From Trifolium pratense (taxonomy: Eukaryota > Streptophyta > Magnoliopsida > Fabales > Fabaceae): a stretch of 64,000 bases of DNA. Position 1 is the first letter of the stretch, and the number at the start of each line of letters is the position of its first letter. The stretch is taken from the NCBI RefSeq assembly GCF_020283565.1, contig NC_060064.1, forward strand, positions 21,286,337 to 21,350,336, given 5' to 3'. The position numbers and the translations under genes were made by a program. The notes under the pieces are model-generated. The model ran no database searches. It had not been told where the DNA came from and worked only from the letters and a program-made list of their open reading frames with translations. Below are positions 12,107-23,700 of this stretch, piece by piece.

Positions 12107-13861
12107 AAGTCACAACAGTAAAATTTAATATTTTATAAAGACCAAAAAATATAGTATTGTAAAAATAAACTGTATAAAAATTATTGTTTAATAAGTGTGT
12201 GTGCGCTGCTTCAATCTTACGCCAATTGCCAGTAAAGTGAAATGAAAAGAATATAAAAATTCATTCTTTCTTTCTTTCTTCTTCAAGAAACAAGAAAAGA
12301 ATAAACACGCAAACACACATTGTGGAGTTCGATATCAAACCTCTTTGGATGTTCGGTGTTTCGCTCAATCATCTTTATTATTTGCAAAATCAAGAAACAA
12401 CATTCAATTTCTTCTGTTTGATACGGTAATTTTCTCAATTTCTTTCCACATATTTGCATGTTGATTCAGATACCCATTTTCTCATTCTTCATTAAAAGAA
12501 CAAAAGAACCCTAATTGTGCAAAAGTTGTTATGTTCTGTCCCAAAATAACCTAAAAAGACAGTTTTTTGTTTGTCACCATAAGGGAATTTCACTCGTTTT
12601 TGCAATTTTCATTCTAACATATTTGCCCCATCTGGTTTATAATCGATATATGTTGGGAACGATGGTGGGTTTCCAATTTTAAAGGGTATAAAACCCTATA
12701 AGACTGTGAATCATTGTGTGACGGAATCTTTTTTCATTATCTGAAAAAGGGGTGGAGTATATTGCCCTAGTGACCCTAAATTTGACCGTTGGAATCAATG
12801 AAAATACTATGTTTTATAAATTTTGTAACGGATGGATCATAGATACCTCAATGACCATAGATTAAAATTTGGATGAACTTAATGACCCTAGTCCCATGAA
12901 TGGATATATGTTCTGCTTTGATGATCCGTATTCATAGTCCCTAAATTCAATCATCTGCTTGAAAAAAGGTACAACCTTGACCCTAGTCCCATACAGTTTT
13001 TGGAATTTTCATTCCAACATATTTGCCCAATCTGGTTTATAATCAATACATGTTGGGAACGATGATGGGCATCGATAAAAACTTTTAATCTTCTGCTTTG
13101 ATAAAAAGTGATTGGATGTCTTGACTGCCAAAACATGCTGAACAAATTACTTAATGACCCTAGTCCCTGGATGCGAAAGCTAGTTGTTGCCTTAATTGCT
13201 ACTCAAGCAATTGTATCTATCGGTGTCCGTTTTCTATTAAAAAAATTATGAATTTTTATTCATAATAATGCATGAATGGGTATATAGTCTGCTTTGATGA
13301 CCCTTAGTCCCTAAATTCAATTCTGCAATTGCAATTAGAAGTGATTTTGCATTATGAACATAATGACCCTTGTCTCAAATGTTTCATAAGTTTTGTAAGG
13401 GATGGATGCCTCAATGACCTTTGAGAAAAATGCATTATAAATTCTTTATTCATAATGGAAAAGTTTGATGGTGGCTTTCAAAGGAAAGAAATTTTAATAT
13501 GAAATTCTATTCAAAACGTGAATGTGTCTATTGTCTTTTTATGACCCTAATTGTGTAACTGTCACTAGTGGTATGGTATACAAAGTAGGATATACTTTAT
13601 TCCATGATTTTTGTAAGGAATTGTCTTGGTGGCCCAAAAATGTTGGATGATGCCATATTGTGAAAGCTTGTTGTTGCCTTAAATGGAATTTTAATATAAA
13701 ATTTCATTCATAATCAATGCAAGGATAATATCTATTGTGCTTTGATGACCCTACTGATAAGGGTTTCAAAGGAATTCTCAGGAACAAAGTACAAAGAAAC
13801 TAACTTTTTGGAGTATAAACTATTTCTTATAATATCCATCTGGTGTGCATGACATTATGCA

Positions 13862-14285
13862 GACAACCTATGCTATATAAGGATCCTTGCATAGTGATCA
13901 ATGGAGGAAACCATAATGAGGTTGTATCTGGTAAAAATCAGTGGGTGTTGGCACAATAGCACTATATTTGTGTTGATAACTATAAATGTAAGTCTTGGAT
14001 TTAGTAACCGAAAAAAGGTAGAACCTTACCCATTTTTATCGTTCTTGATCATTCAATAAGATTCAATCTCTGCTGAGCATAATAGTGTTCAGGTTCAACA
14101 TGCTAATAAAGTGGTTACCCAAGGTTCATCGGTGATTTGGAAACCGAAATCTCATGGAACTGTTCTTGGAGGACTGTAACTGAAGTTGAAAGCATGCTGT
14201 TGGGTAAAGGGAAGGTTGATGGTTCAGATGCGGCTTCATGCACGAATCAGAGCAACCTTTTGGAAATGAAAAGTCAGATAAAGAG
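13862..14285 (+). pseudogene. tRNA ligase (RNL) 5'-exon fragment, copy 1
   Basis: After a possible acceptor (ag at 14091-14092) the frame reads through VTQGSSVIWKPKSHGTV, then hits a stop. A one-base frame change continues as TVTEVES and SCTNQSN up to a possible donor at 14286. WKPKSxGTV is characteristic of the N-terminal region of plant tRNA ligase RNL, which joins tRNA halves after intron removal and ligates bZIP60 mRNA in the unfolded-protein response. The part matching the ATFYPKFENEKSDQE block is damaged by a deletion here. A further exon-like block with GGNHNEVVSG lies at about 13900. Frameshifts and stops make this a non-functional remnant. Confidence 0.6.
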
Positions 14286-16369
14286 GTATATGATTCCTAT
14301 CTCAATTTCTTATGTTTTGATTTCATGAGTGGATGTATCAATTTATTAGATAAATCAAACACACTTTTTTCAAGAACAGTCAAAAGAAACTGATATGCTC
14401 TCTGCTGAAAGATAAACTTGGTTTGCTATTCCACATATTTCCATTGATGCATGCTCAGATACTCATATTCTAATTCTTGATAATTCAACAACATACAATC
14501 TTCTGCTTGATTAAAACAAAATAACCTTACTAATTGGGCAAAAGGTGTTTTGTTCTAAGACCCTGTTTGGTACCAATATTTTGAAAGATAGAACTTTTTC
14601 GTTTGCTACGGTAATTTTGGAACCTTCAATCCAATATATTTTCATTGATACATGTTGAGATACCTATTTTTAATTTAGTCAAGAACATTCAATCATTGTG
14701 TGACTGAATCTTTTTTCATTATCTGAAAAAGGGGTGGAGTATATTGCCCTAGTAACCCTAAATTTGACCATTGGAATCGATGAATATACTATGTTTTATA
14801 ATTTTTTTAACGGATGGATCATAATAGATGCCTTAATGACTATAGAGTAAAATGTTGGATGAACTTAATGATGCTAGTCCCTGAATGTGATAGCTAGTTG
14901 TTGCCTTAATTGCTACCCAAGTAATTGTCTCTATCGGTGTCTGCTTTTCTATTAAAAAATTTATGAATTTTTATTCATAATAATGCATGAATGGGTATAC
15001 ATTCTGCTTTGATGACCCTTAGTCCCTAAATTCAATTCTGCAACTGCAATTAGAAGTGATTGCATTATGAACAATATTCAATCTTCTGCTTCATAAAAAC
15101 AAAACAAAAGAACCTTAATTGAGCAAAGGTGTTCTTTTTGTCCCATGACCCTTTTGTTGTTTGGCACCGATTTTTGAAAGATTAACTTTTTCGTTTGGTA
15201 CGGTAAATTTTGAACTTTCGTTTCAATATATTTGCATTCATGAATCATATATGTGGAGATACCCATTTTTTATTTGGTCAAGAACATTCAATCTTCTGCT
15301 TGAAAAAGAGGTACAACTTTACCCATTTTTCTGGTTCTTGATCGTTGAAGAACATTCAATCTTTTGCTTGAGAAAAAAAAAAAAAACCTTAATTGTGCAA
15401 AAAGTGTTATGTCCCAAGATCATGTTTGGTACCAATATTTTAAAACAGTTTTTGGAATTTTCATTCCTACATATTTGCTCCATCTAGTTTATAATCAATA
15501 CATGTTGGGAACAATGATGGGCTTCGATAAAAACTTTTAATCTTCTGCTTCGATAAAAAGTGATTGGATGTCTATTGCCAAAACATGCTTGATAAATTAC
15601 TTAATGACCCTAGTCTCTGTATGCGAAAACTAGTTGTTGTCTTAATTGCTACTCAAGCAATTGTCTCTATCGGTGTCCGTTTTCTATTAAAAAAATTATG
15701 AATTTTTATTCATAATAATGCATGAATGGGTATATAGTCTGCTTTGATGACCCTTAGTCCCTAAATTCAATTCTGCAATTGCAATTAGAAGTGATTTTGC
15801 ATTATGAACATAATGACCCTTGTCTCAAATGTTTCATAAGTTTTGTAAGGGATGAATGCCTCAATGACTTTTGAGAAAAATGCATTATGAATTCTTTATT
15901 CATAATGGAAAAGTTGGATGGTGGCTTTCAAAGGAAAAAAATTTAATATGAAATTTTATTCAAAACGTGGATGGTGTTTATTTTCTTTTTATGACCCTAA
16001 TTGTGAAACTGTCACTAGTGGTATGAGCTTGCTATAACTCCAAATTTGACGATAAGATGAATATACTTTGTTGCATGATTTTTGTAAGGTATTGTCTTGG
16101 TGGCCCAAAAATGTTGGATGATGTCATAATGTGAAAGCTAGTTGTTGCCTTAAAATGCGGGATGATGTCATGCATGGATATTATTTATTGTTCTTTGATG
16201 ACTCTAGTCCCTAAATGCAATTTTGCAACTGCAACATGAAGTGATTTTGCAAATGCAAAAGGAAATGCGTCCTTGTGTTTGATTAGCCTACTGATAAAGG
16301 GTTTCAAAGGAATTCTCTAAGGAACAAATGAATCAACTGAAGCAAAGTACAAAAAAACCAATTCTTTGG

Positions 16370-16741
16370 AGTCTAAACTATTTCATATAAGGGGATGCTT
16401 GCATTGTGATTAATGGAGGAATCCATAACGAGGCTGTATATCTGTTAGTCTTGTTTACTGCAGACCTACTATGAAATCTGATAAAATTCAATCTTCTGCT
16501 TGAGAAATAGAAAACCTTTTATTGGTGAACATAGCAGTGTTCAATTTCAGCGGTGATTTTGAAACCGAAATCTCATGAAATTGTTAGTGTAGGACGGTAA
16601 CTTAAGTTGAAAGCATGCTGGTGGGTAAAGGGGAAGTTGGTTGATGGTTCAGGACTTCAGGTGTTGGTGTTGATGTGGCTTCATGCACGAATCAGAGCAA
16701 CTTTCTATCCCAAATTTGAAAATGAAAAGTCAGATCAAGAG
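16370..16741 (+). pseudogene. tRNA ligase (RNL) 5'-exon fragment, copy 2
   Basis: The 3' end of this copy encodes ATFYPKFENEKSDQE directly before a good donor (gtatgt at 16742). This is the conserved block at the start of the RNL ligase domain in plant tRNA ligases. The upstream part parallels copy 1, with 'gtgattttgaaaccgaaatc' in place of the WKPKS codons, but carries stops and indels. The downstream exons expected next (the RTRMIEMVSKG block of plant RNL) are not found. Assignment to RNL rests on remembered family motifs; decay is seen directly. Confidence 0.65.
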
Positions 16742-18289
16742 GTATGTGATTCAGTTTTTATGTTTTGATTTCACATATTTGCATTGATGCATATTCAGAT
16801 ACTCATTTTCTCGTATTCTTGATTATTCAACAATATTCAATCTTCTGCTTGATAGAAACAAAATAACCTTACTAATTGAGCAAAAGGTGTTTGGTACCAA
16901 TATTTTCAAAGATAGAACTTATCATTTGCTACGGTAATTTTGGAACTTTTAATCCAATATATTTGTTGCATTGATACATGTTGAGATACCTATTTTTCAT
17001 TATTGATTAGTCAAGAACATTCAATCTTCTGCTTGAAAAAAGGTAGAACCTTACCCATTTTTCTCATTATTGATTGTTCAAGGACATTCAATGAAACTTT
17101 AATTGAGCAAATGCACTCTGTCCCAAGAATATTTTGAAAGTTAGTTTTTTTTTCTTCGTTTGGTACGGTAATTATGAGATTTCATTCCAAAATATCGGTT
17201 TGCGGTTGAGACTTGTTGTGATACCGATTTTTTAATTCTTGATAATTCAAGAACATTCAATCTTTTGCTTGAAAACACGAAACCTTAATTGTTGAAACGT
17301 GTTATGTCCCAAGAATCTTCAATCTTCTGCATATTGGAAATTTCATTCCAACATATTTGCCCCATCTTGTTTATAATCGATACATGTTGGGAACAATGAT
17401 GGGCTGCTGATTTTATCATTCTTGATTATTCAAAAACCTTTAATCTTTTGTTTCGATAAAAAAGCGAACCTTCAAATTTTATATGGGATTGGATGTCTTG
17501 ATGCCCAAAAAATGCTGGATAAATTACTTAATGACCCTAGTCACCGAATGTGAAAGCTAATTGTTGCGACTCGAGCAATTGTCTCTATCGATGTCCTCTT
17601 TTATGTCCTCTTTTATTCATATTGCACAAATGGATATCTATTTTGATTTGATGACCCTTAGTCCCTAAATTCAATTTTGCAACTGCAATTAGAATTGATT
17701 TTGGATTATGAACTTAATGACCCTCATAAAAGAAAAGTTGGATGGTGACCTTTAAAGAAATTTTAATTTGAACTTTTATTCAAAACGTGTATGGTCGCTA
17801 TTGTCTTATTATGATCCTAATTTTGAAACTGTCAACTGAGACAATTTCTTTTTTATTTTTTTCATTATCTATAAAGGGTGGTATACTGGTATGGTACACA
17901 TAAGCCCACTAACTCCAAATTCGATAATAAGATGGTTATACTTTTTTCCATGGTTTTGTAAGGGATTGTCTTGATAACCCAAAAATGTTGGATGATGCCT
18001 TAATGCGAAAGCTATTTGCCTTAAATGCAATTTTACTATAAAATTTTATTCATTATATAAGGCACAAATATTAGCTATTGTGCTTTGATGTCCCTAGTCC
18101 CTAAATGCAAAGTGATTTTGCAAATGCAAAATGGAGTGCATGCTTGTGTTGGATTAGCCTATTGATATTTTCAAAGGAAATCTCTACGGAAGAAACGAAT
18201 CAACTAAAATAAAGTACAAAGAAACTAACTCTTTGGAGTCTAAACTATTTCTCACAGTATTTATCTGGTATATATGGCATTATGCAGAC

Positions 18290-18375
18290 CACCTATGTCA
18301 TATAAGGATGCTGGCATTGCGATCAACTGAGGAAACCATAACAAGGTCGTATCTGTCAATGTTTTTTACTGCAGG
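18290..18375 (+). pseudogene. RNL-array exon-like block, copy 3 (partial)
   Basis: Matches the 'tataaggatcc...ggaggaaaccataatgagg' block of copy 1 at 13876 and copy 2 at 16382, but with a stop (tga) inside the GGN motif. The following WKPKS/FYPKF exon is absent from this unit, so it is the most eroded of the three. Confidence 0.5.
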
Positions 18376-20297
18376 TGGATGTATAAGATTCAGATAGCAC
18401 TAGATTTGTGTTGATAATTATAAATGTGAGTATTGGATTTAGTAACTTGAATACATGTGAGCTCTTATAAGTGGCCTCTCGGTTATGCAGCATTTAATCA
18501 ATCGATCATGTAGGTGGTACAACCACTCTAGTATGCAGCCTACAAACTTGATATGGTGACTGATGACAGTTCTTTCAGACAATATTATTATGTAACAGGT
18601 ATGCTCTGTACCGACAACCCTGAAAGATATTCTCATGTTTGCTACGGTAATTTTTTGAACTTTCTTTCCACATATTTGCATTTATGCATGTTGAGATATC
18701 CATTTTCTCATTCTTGTTTATTTAAAAATATTCAATCTTCGTCTTCATAAAAATGAAAGAAAAATATTCAACCTGAAATTTAGTAAATCAAAATTTAAAA
18801 GGGTATACAAACCCTATAAGATTGTGAATCATTGTGTGACAGAATCTTTTTTCATTATCTGAAAAAGGGGTGAGTATATTGCCCTAGTAACTCCAAATTT
18901 GACGGTTGGAACGATGAATATAGTTTGTTTATAAATTTTGTAATGAATGGATCATAAATGCCTCAATGACCATATAGTAAAATGTTGGATGAACTTAATG
19001 ACCCTAGTCCCCGAATGTGAAAGCTAGTTGTTGCCTTAATTGTCACTCAAGCAATTGTCTCTATTGGTGTCCACTTTTCTGTCAAAAAATATATATGAAT
19101 TTTTGTTTATTCATAATGCATGAATGAATATCTATTGTGCTTTGATGACCGTCCATAAATTCAATTTTGCAACTGCAATTAGAAGTGATTTTGCATTATA
19201 ATCTTAATGACCCTCTTCCCTTATGTTTCATAAGTTTTGTAAGGAACGGATTGCCTCAATGAGACAATGACCTCAAGAGTAAAATGCAGTATGACCTTAA
19301 TCGTGGATGGTAGTTATTGTCTTTTTATGACCCTAATCGTGAAACTGTCAATTTGATGATTTTTTTTTTCATTATCTATAAAGCATGGTGTGGTAAACAT
19401 GAGCCCACTAACTCAAAATTCAACAGTAAGGTCGATTTGTAAATGTGAGAACAAGTTTTCTTAATATGGTATTTTATTATTTGAGTTGCCTTTTCCCCTA
19501 TATGTATGGTGTAGAATCAGATATAGCTGTAAGTATGCTTCAGAATGAAGAAAAAGCAAATGATTCAACCATTTTATGTTTCTCATATGGTAATGAAAGT
19601 ACTGATTTGTTTTTCTTTATGCAATTAACACTTGCTATCAATTTCCTATGTGTCGTGCAATTTACGATGTTGCTATATAATTACAGCTCTGTAGTTAGTT
19701 TAACGAGAGGATCATTTTTACTATGTTATGTATATGGGAGATTTGGTGCTTAATGCGGTCTATTTTCGTTTTTGAGTTAAGGTCTATTTCAATGATCACA
19801 TATTACGAGATAACGAGATTACATTATGATGGTTGCTGTGTGACGGGAAGTTCTGTTATAATATGCTTTGAATGCTTGTTTAAAAATTGATCAATTACAC
19901 AAAAATAAGTAGCTGGGAAAGTGTTACTTTATGGCATGTATGGTTGATTTCGGATTTTGGAAGAGGGTTACAAGGACGAGCGACTCGGACTTTAATAGGT
20001 TTATGCTCTCATAAGTCTAAAAATGACAATGTTTTATGTCATTATATAAGTATATGGATAATTAGTTGCCTTGAAATTGTCTGATAACACTACCTATAAA
20101 TCGACCAAGTGCATCTAAATGCTAATGTTAGGTAGCACTTATTAAGATTTCTTGTCTCGGTTTCAAAATTTTGATGTTTACATCCTTGCCTTTTCCTTCT
20201 TGTGTCGGTTTCAACAGTGACTATGATGGCACACTAAAGGAAGCATTGTCAATTTACTCATAATTTAAAAGTAGCCTGATGCCTTCAATGTTTATAT

Positions 20298-20302
20298 TAT
20301 AT
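20298..20302. repeat. Target-site duplication TATAT (left)
   Basis: Five bases preceding the 5' LTR, identical to 24661-24665 after the 3' LTR, as expected for integrase-mediated insertion. Confidence 0.9.
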
Positions 20303-20450
20303 TGTTGGAAAATATTTAGTTTTCTAGTTTGTTATTTCTAGGAGATTCTAAGCTTATCTATTATTTCCTTTTATGTTTGTACTCTTCCTATTTAAACCAG
20401 CCTTAAGCTGAGGAATAATACACAATAGTATTTACTTATTATTTTCTACA
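20303..20450 (+). repeat. 5' LTR of copia element
   Basis: 148 bp, with a TATA-like 'cctatttaaacc' in the middle and 'gaggaataatacac' downstream. It pairs with 24513-24660; the single difference is at the 'gttttctag/gtttcctag' position. Confidence 0.93.
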
Positions 20451-20463
20451 TGGTATCGAGAGC
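20451..20463 (+). other. Primer-binding site (tRNA-iMet type)
   Basis: 'tggtatcgagagc' immediately follows the 5' LTR. It resembles the usual plant copia PBS TGGTATCAGAGC, complementary to the 3' end of initiator tRNA-Met, with one extra or altered base. Confidence 0.85.
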
Positions 20464-20548
20464 TCCCGATTTTGGGGGTCTCGCTTCCGCAAAACCCTAG
20501 CCGCCGTCGTGTTTACAATCTGACCACGACGACTGATTTTGTGTGCGG

Positions 20549-20660
20549 CACTGTTCACCCGTGGTACTGTTCACGCGCACTGTTCATTCAAAATACTGTT
20601 TATCGGAGGCACTGTTCATATGTACTGTTCACGTGATTACTGTTCGCGAGTACTGTTCAC
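20549..20660 (+). repeat. Clustered ACTGTTCA repeats in copia leader
   Basis: Eight copies of a (C/T)ACTGTT(C/T)A-type octamer, variants included, occur in about 110 bp, spaced 9-20 bp apart between the primer-binding site and the zinc-knuckle codons. The repeats lie where gag would normally begin. Confidence 0.9.
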
Positions 20661-20713
20661 CGTCGTTACTTTTCTTTGCTGCTTCCGGTACTCCTTGGCT
20701 AAGATTATTAATT

Positions 20714-23700
20714 ATGACGTTTTTTTATTCTCGACGACGATCATCCACTTTCAAATACCGTCGTGAATGCAAATATTGTCATCGTTTGGGACATACTATT
20801 TTTCAATGTTGGAAATTACATGATCCTCCGCTACCTTCAAATCAGAAGAACAAAGGTGGAGGTGAGGGTCATACATTCCAAGCCAGTAATTCTGATCAAG
20901 AGCATCAGTCTTCTTCAATTCAGCTTTCATTCACGATGGAACAACTAGACAGACTGTACAAAATTCTTCAATCTAACACTCTTTCCGGCTCTGTTGCCCC
21001 CAAAGGTACTTCTGCCCTTTTTAGTGTCAGTCCCAGTCGTGCTTGGATAGTAGATTCGGGTGCAAGTGATCACATGACTGGTGATTCTACTCTGTTTTCT
21101 TCTTATAGTCCATGTACAGGTAACCATAAAATAAAAATTGCGGATGGATCCTTTTCAGCCATTGCGGGTAAAGGTTCGGTTGTGTTGTCTCCAAGTCTAA
21201 CCCTTAAAGATGTTCTTCATGTCCCAAATCTATCTTGTAGTCTCATGTCTGTCAGTAAATTAGCCCAAGATAGAAATTGTCAAACTAATTTTTTCCGTAC
21301 TCATTGTGTTTTTCAGGATTTGAACTCGGGGAAGATGATTGGTAGTGCTAAGGAGAGTGGAGGACTCTACTACTTCGACATTGAACCTGAATCACAACTA
21401 CCTTCCAAACCAATAAGTTCATGCTTTGAATCTTTTTTAGTTTTGAATAATAATAATGATGATGTTATGTTATGGCATTCACGATTAGGTCATCCTAGTT
21501 TTCGTTATTTAAAACACTTATTTCCTGAGTTATTTCGTAATAAGGATTTATCTTTGTTTAAATGTGAAGCATGTGAATTTGCAAAACATCATCGTTCTCA
21601 TTTTCCATTACAGCCCTACAAACCATCAAAACCTTTTTCTGTTATTCACAGTGATGTTTGGGGCCCTAACCGAACGAGTACACTTTCTCATAAAAAATGG
21701 TTTATCACATTTATAGATGATCACTCAAGAGTTAGTTGGGTGTACTTGTTAAAAGGGAAATCTGACGTTTGTCAGGCCGTAAAAGATTTTGTTAAAATGG
21801 TGCAAAATCAATTTCAAACAAATATTCAAGTATTTAGAAGTGATAACGGCAAAGAATATTTTAACACAATGTTGAGTGATTTTTTTCGTGAAAATGGAAT
21901 TGTGCATCAAAGTTCATGTCCTAACACTCCCCAACAAAATGGAGTTGCAGAAAGAAAAAATAGGCACTTGTTGGAGGTGGCTAGAGCTTTACTTTTCGCA
22001 AGTAAAGTACCAAATTATTTGTGGGGTGAAGCAGTTTTAACTGCTGCATACTTAATTAACAGAGTGCCCTCCAAAGTTCTTAATTTTAAAACTCCAATTC
22101 ATATTTTCAAAGAATGTTTTCCTAATGATCGTGTTTCAAACGATTTGACCTTAAAAATCTTTGGTTGCACTGCATTTGTTCATGAACATAAGAATATTAG
22201 CAAACTCGAACCGCGTGCTATAAAATGTGTTTTTGTTGGGTATTCTCCAACCCAGAAGGGATATAAATGTTTTGATCCAAAAAACCAGAAAATGTTTGTC
22301 ACCATGGATGTTACATTCTTTGAAAACAAACCTTTTTTTGACACGCATCTTCAGGGGGGAAATTTAAATGAAGATTCGTCTCAAATTGAGGACATGAGTT
22401 TTTTTAACTCGTTTCAAACTGAGGACATGAGTTTTTTTAATAATTTATCTTTGCCGGTATCACAAAGTTCTAAGACTTATACTTCTGCACCAACGAAAAA
22501 TGGCCATGATTTTTTATCTAATCCTACTCCTGTTATGAGTAGTGAGCTTGGTGAATCCGAGCCTACATTTTCTCATGAAGAAAACAATGAGAATCTTGAA
22601 AACAATGATAATGATGATCTAATTGAAATGCCACAAAATAATGAGTCATATAAAGATAATAGGTTTGAAGCAGGAAACAAAACTTGGAAAGGAAAGGTTT
22701 TTGTGAGAAAGAATCACAAAGAAAGTGATGAGTCCACATCTCAACACTGTCATGAATCTGAACTGGGGGATGATCAACTTCCTAAAAAAAGAAAAGGTAA
22801 GTCTATCTCTGTTTCTGAGAGTCGTATTTTGTATCCTGATATCGATGATCCTGTGGCTGTTAGAAAACCTGTTAGATCTTGCACTAAATATCCATTGTCC
22901 AATTTTATATCATATTCAAATTTGTCTTCATCTTTTTCTGCCTTTACCTCAAAATTGTCTAGTGTAGAGATTCCAAAAAATATACAGGTTGCTCTAGAAG
23001 TTCCAAAGTGGAGGGAAGCTGTACTTGAGGAGATGAAAGCTCTTGAAAAGAACAAAACCTGGAGTGTTATGACACTACCGGATGGCAAGAAGACGGTTGG
23101 ATGCAAATGGGTGTTTACTGTGAAGTATAATTCAGATGGGTCAATCGAAAGGTACAAGGCTCGATTGGTGGCTAAGGGTTTTACTCAAACCTATGGTATA
23201 GACTACTCAGAGACTTTTGCTCCTGTTGCAAAATTGAACACTGTCAGAATTCTCTTGTCTCTTGCTGCTAACTTAGATTGGCCCCTACATCAGTTGGATG
23301 TTAAGAATGCCTTTCTCAATGGTGATTTAGAAGAAGAAGTATATATGGACATTCCTCCTGGCTTTGAAGACAAGTTTGGATCAAATGTATGCAAGCTAAA
23401 TAAGTCTTTGTATGGATTAAAGCAGTCTCCTAGAGCTTGGTTTGAAAAGTTCACTTATTCCATGAAGAAACAAGGATACATTCAAGGACAAGCTGACCAC
23501 ACCTTGTTCACAAAGTTCTCCCAAGATGGAAAAATTGCTGTCCTAATTGTTTATGTTGATGATATCGTCCTTACTGGAGATGATATAGTTGAAATGGCAA
23601 GAGTAAAGGAGAAATTAGCATTAGACTTTGAAATCAAGGACTTGGGATCCATGAGATATTTTCTTGGTATGGAGGTTGCTCGATCAAAAGATGGTATTGT

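Larger units (their letters stand above)
12200..20297 (+). repeat. Diverged tandem array of ~2-kb units with tRNA-ligase exon fragments
   Basis: Long segments recur in the same orientation and order. The 'cattcaatcttctgcttga' segment appears many times. A 'gtccctaaattcaattctgc' block lies near 13310, 15040, 15760, 17665 and 19150. A 'gctagttgttgccttaattg' block lies near 13180, 14890, 15630, 17550 and 19020. An exon-like block containing 'aaccataa' lies near 13900, 16420 and 18340. Order and spacing suggest at least three unequal tandem duplications of an intron-plus-exon unit, later diverged by indels. Leader-like text with CT-rich runs near 12250-12430 may be the original promoter-proximal end. 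No intact protein can be assembled. Confidence 0.65.

Noticed and set aside
12200..19400. Regularly recurring short motifs resembling a CRISPR-like array
   Set aside because: Repeats are long, diverged and variable in spacing, and carry eukaryotic exon pieces; no cas genes and a plant context.
19445..19753. 102-codon frame with hydrophobic segments
   Set aside because: No family match recognised; sits in decayed array DNA, and the hydrophobic look follows from T-rich composition.
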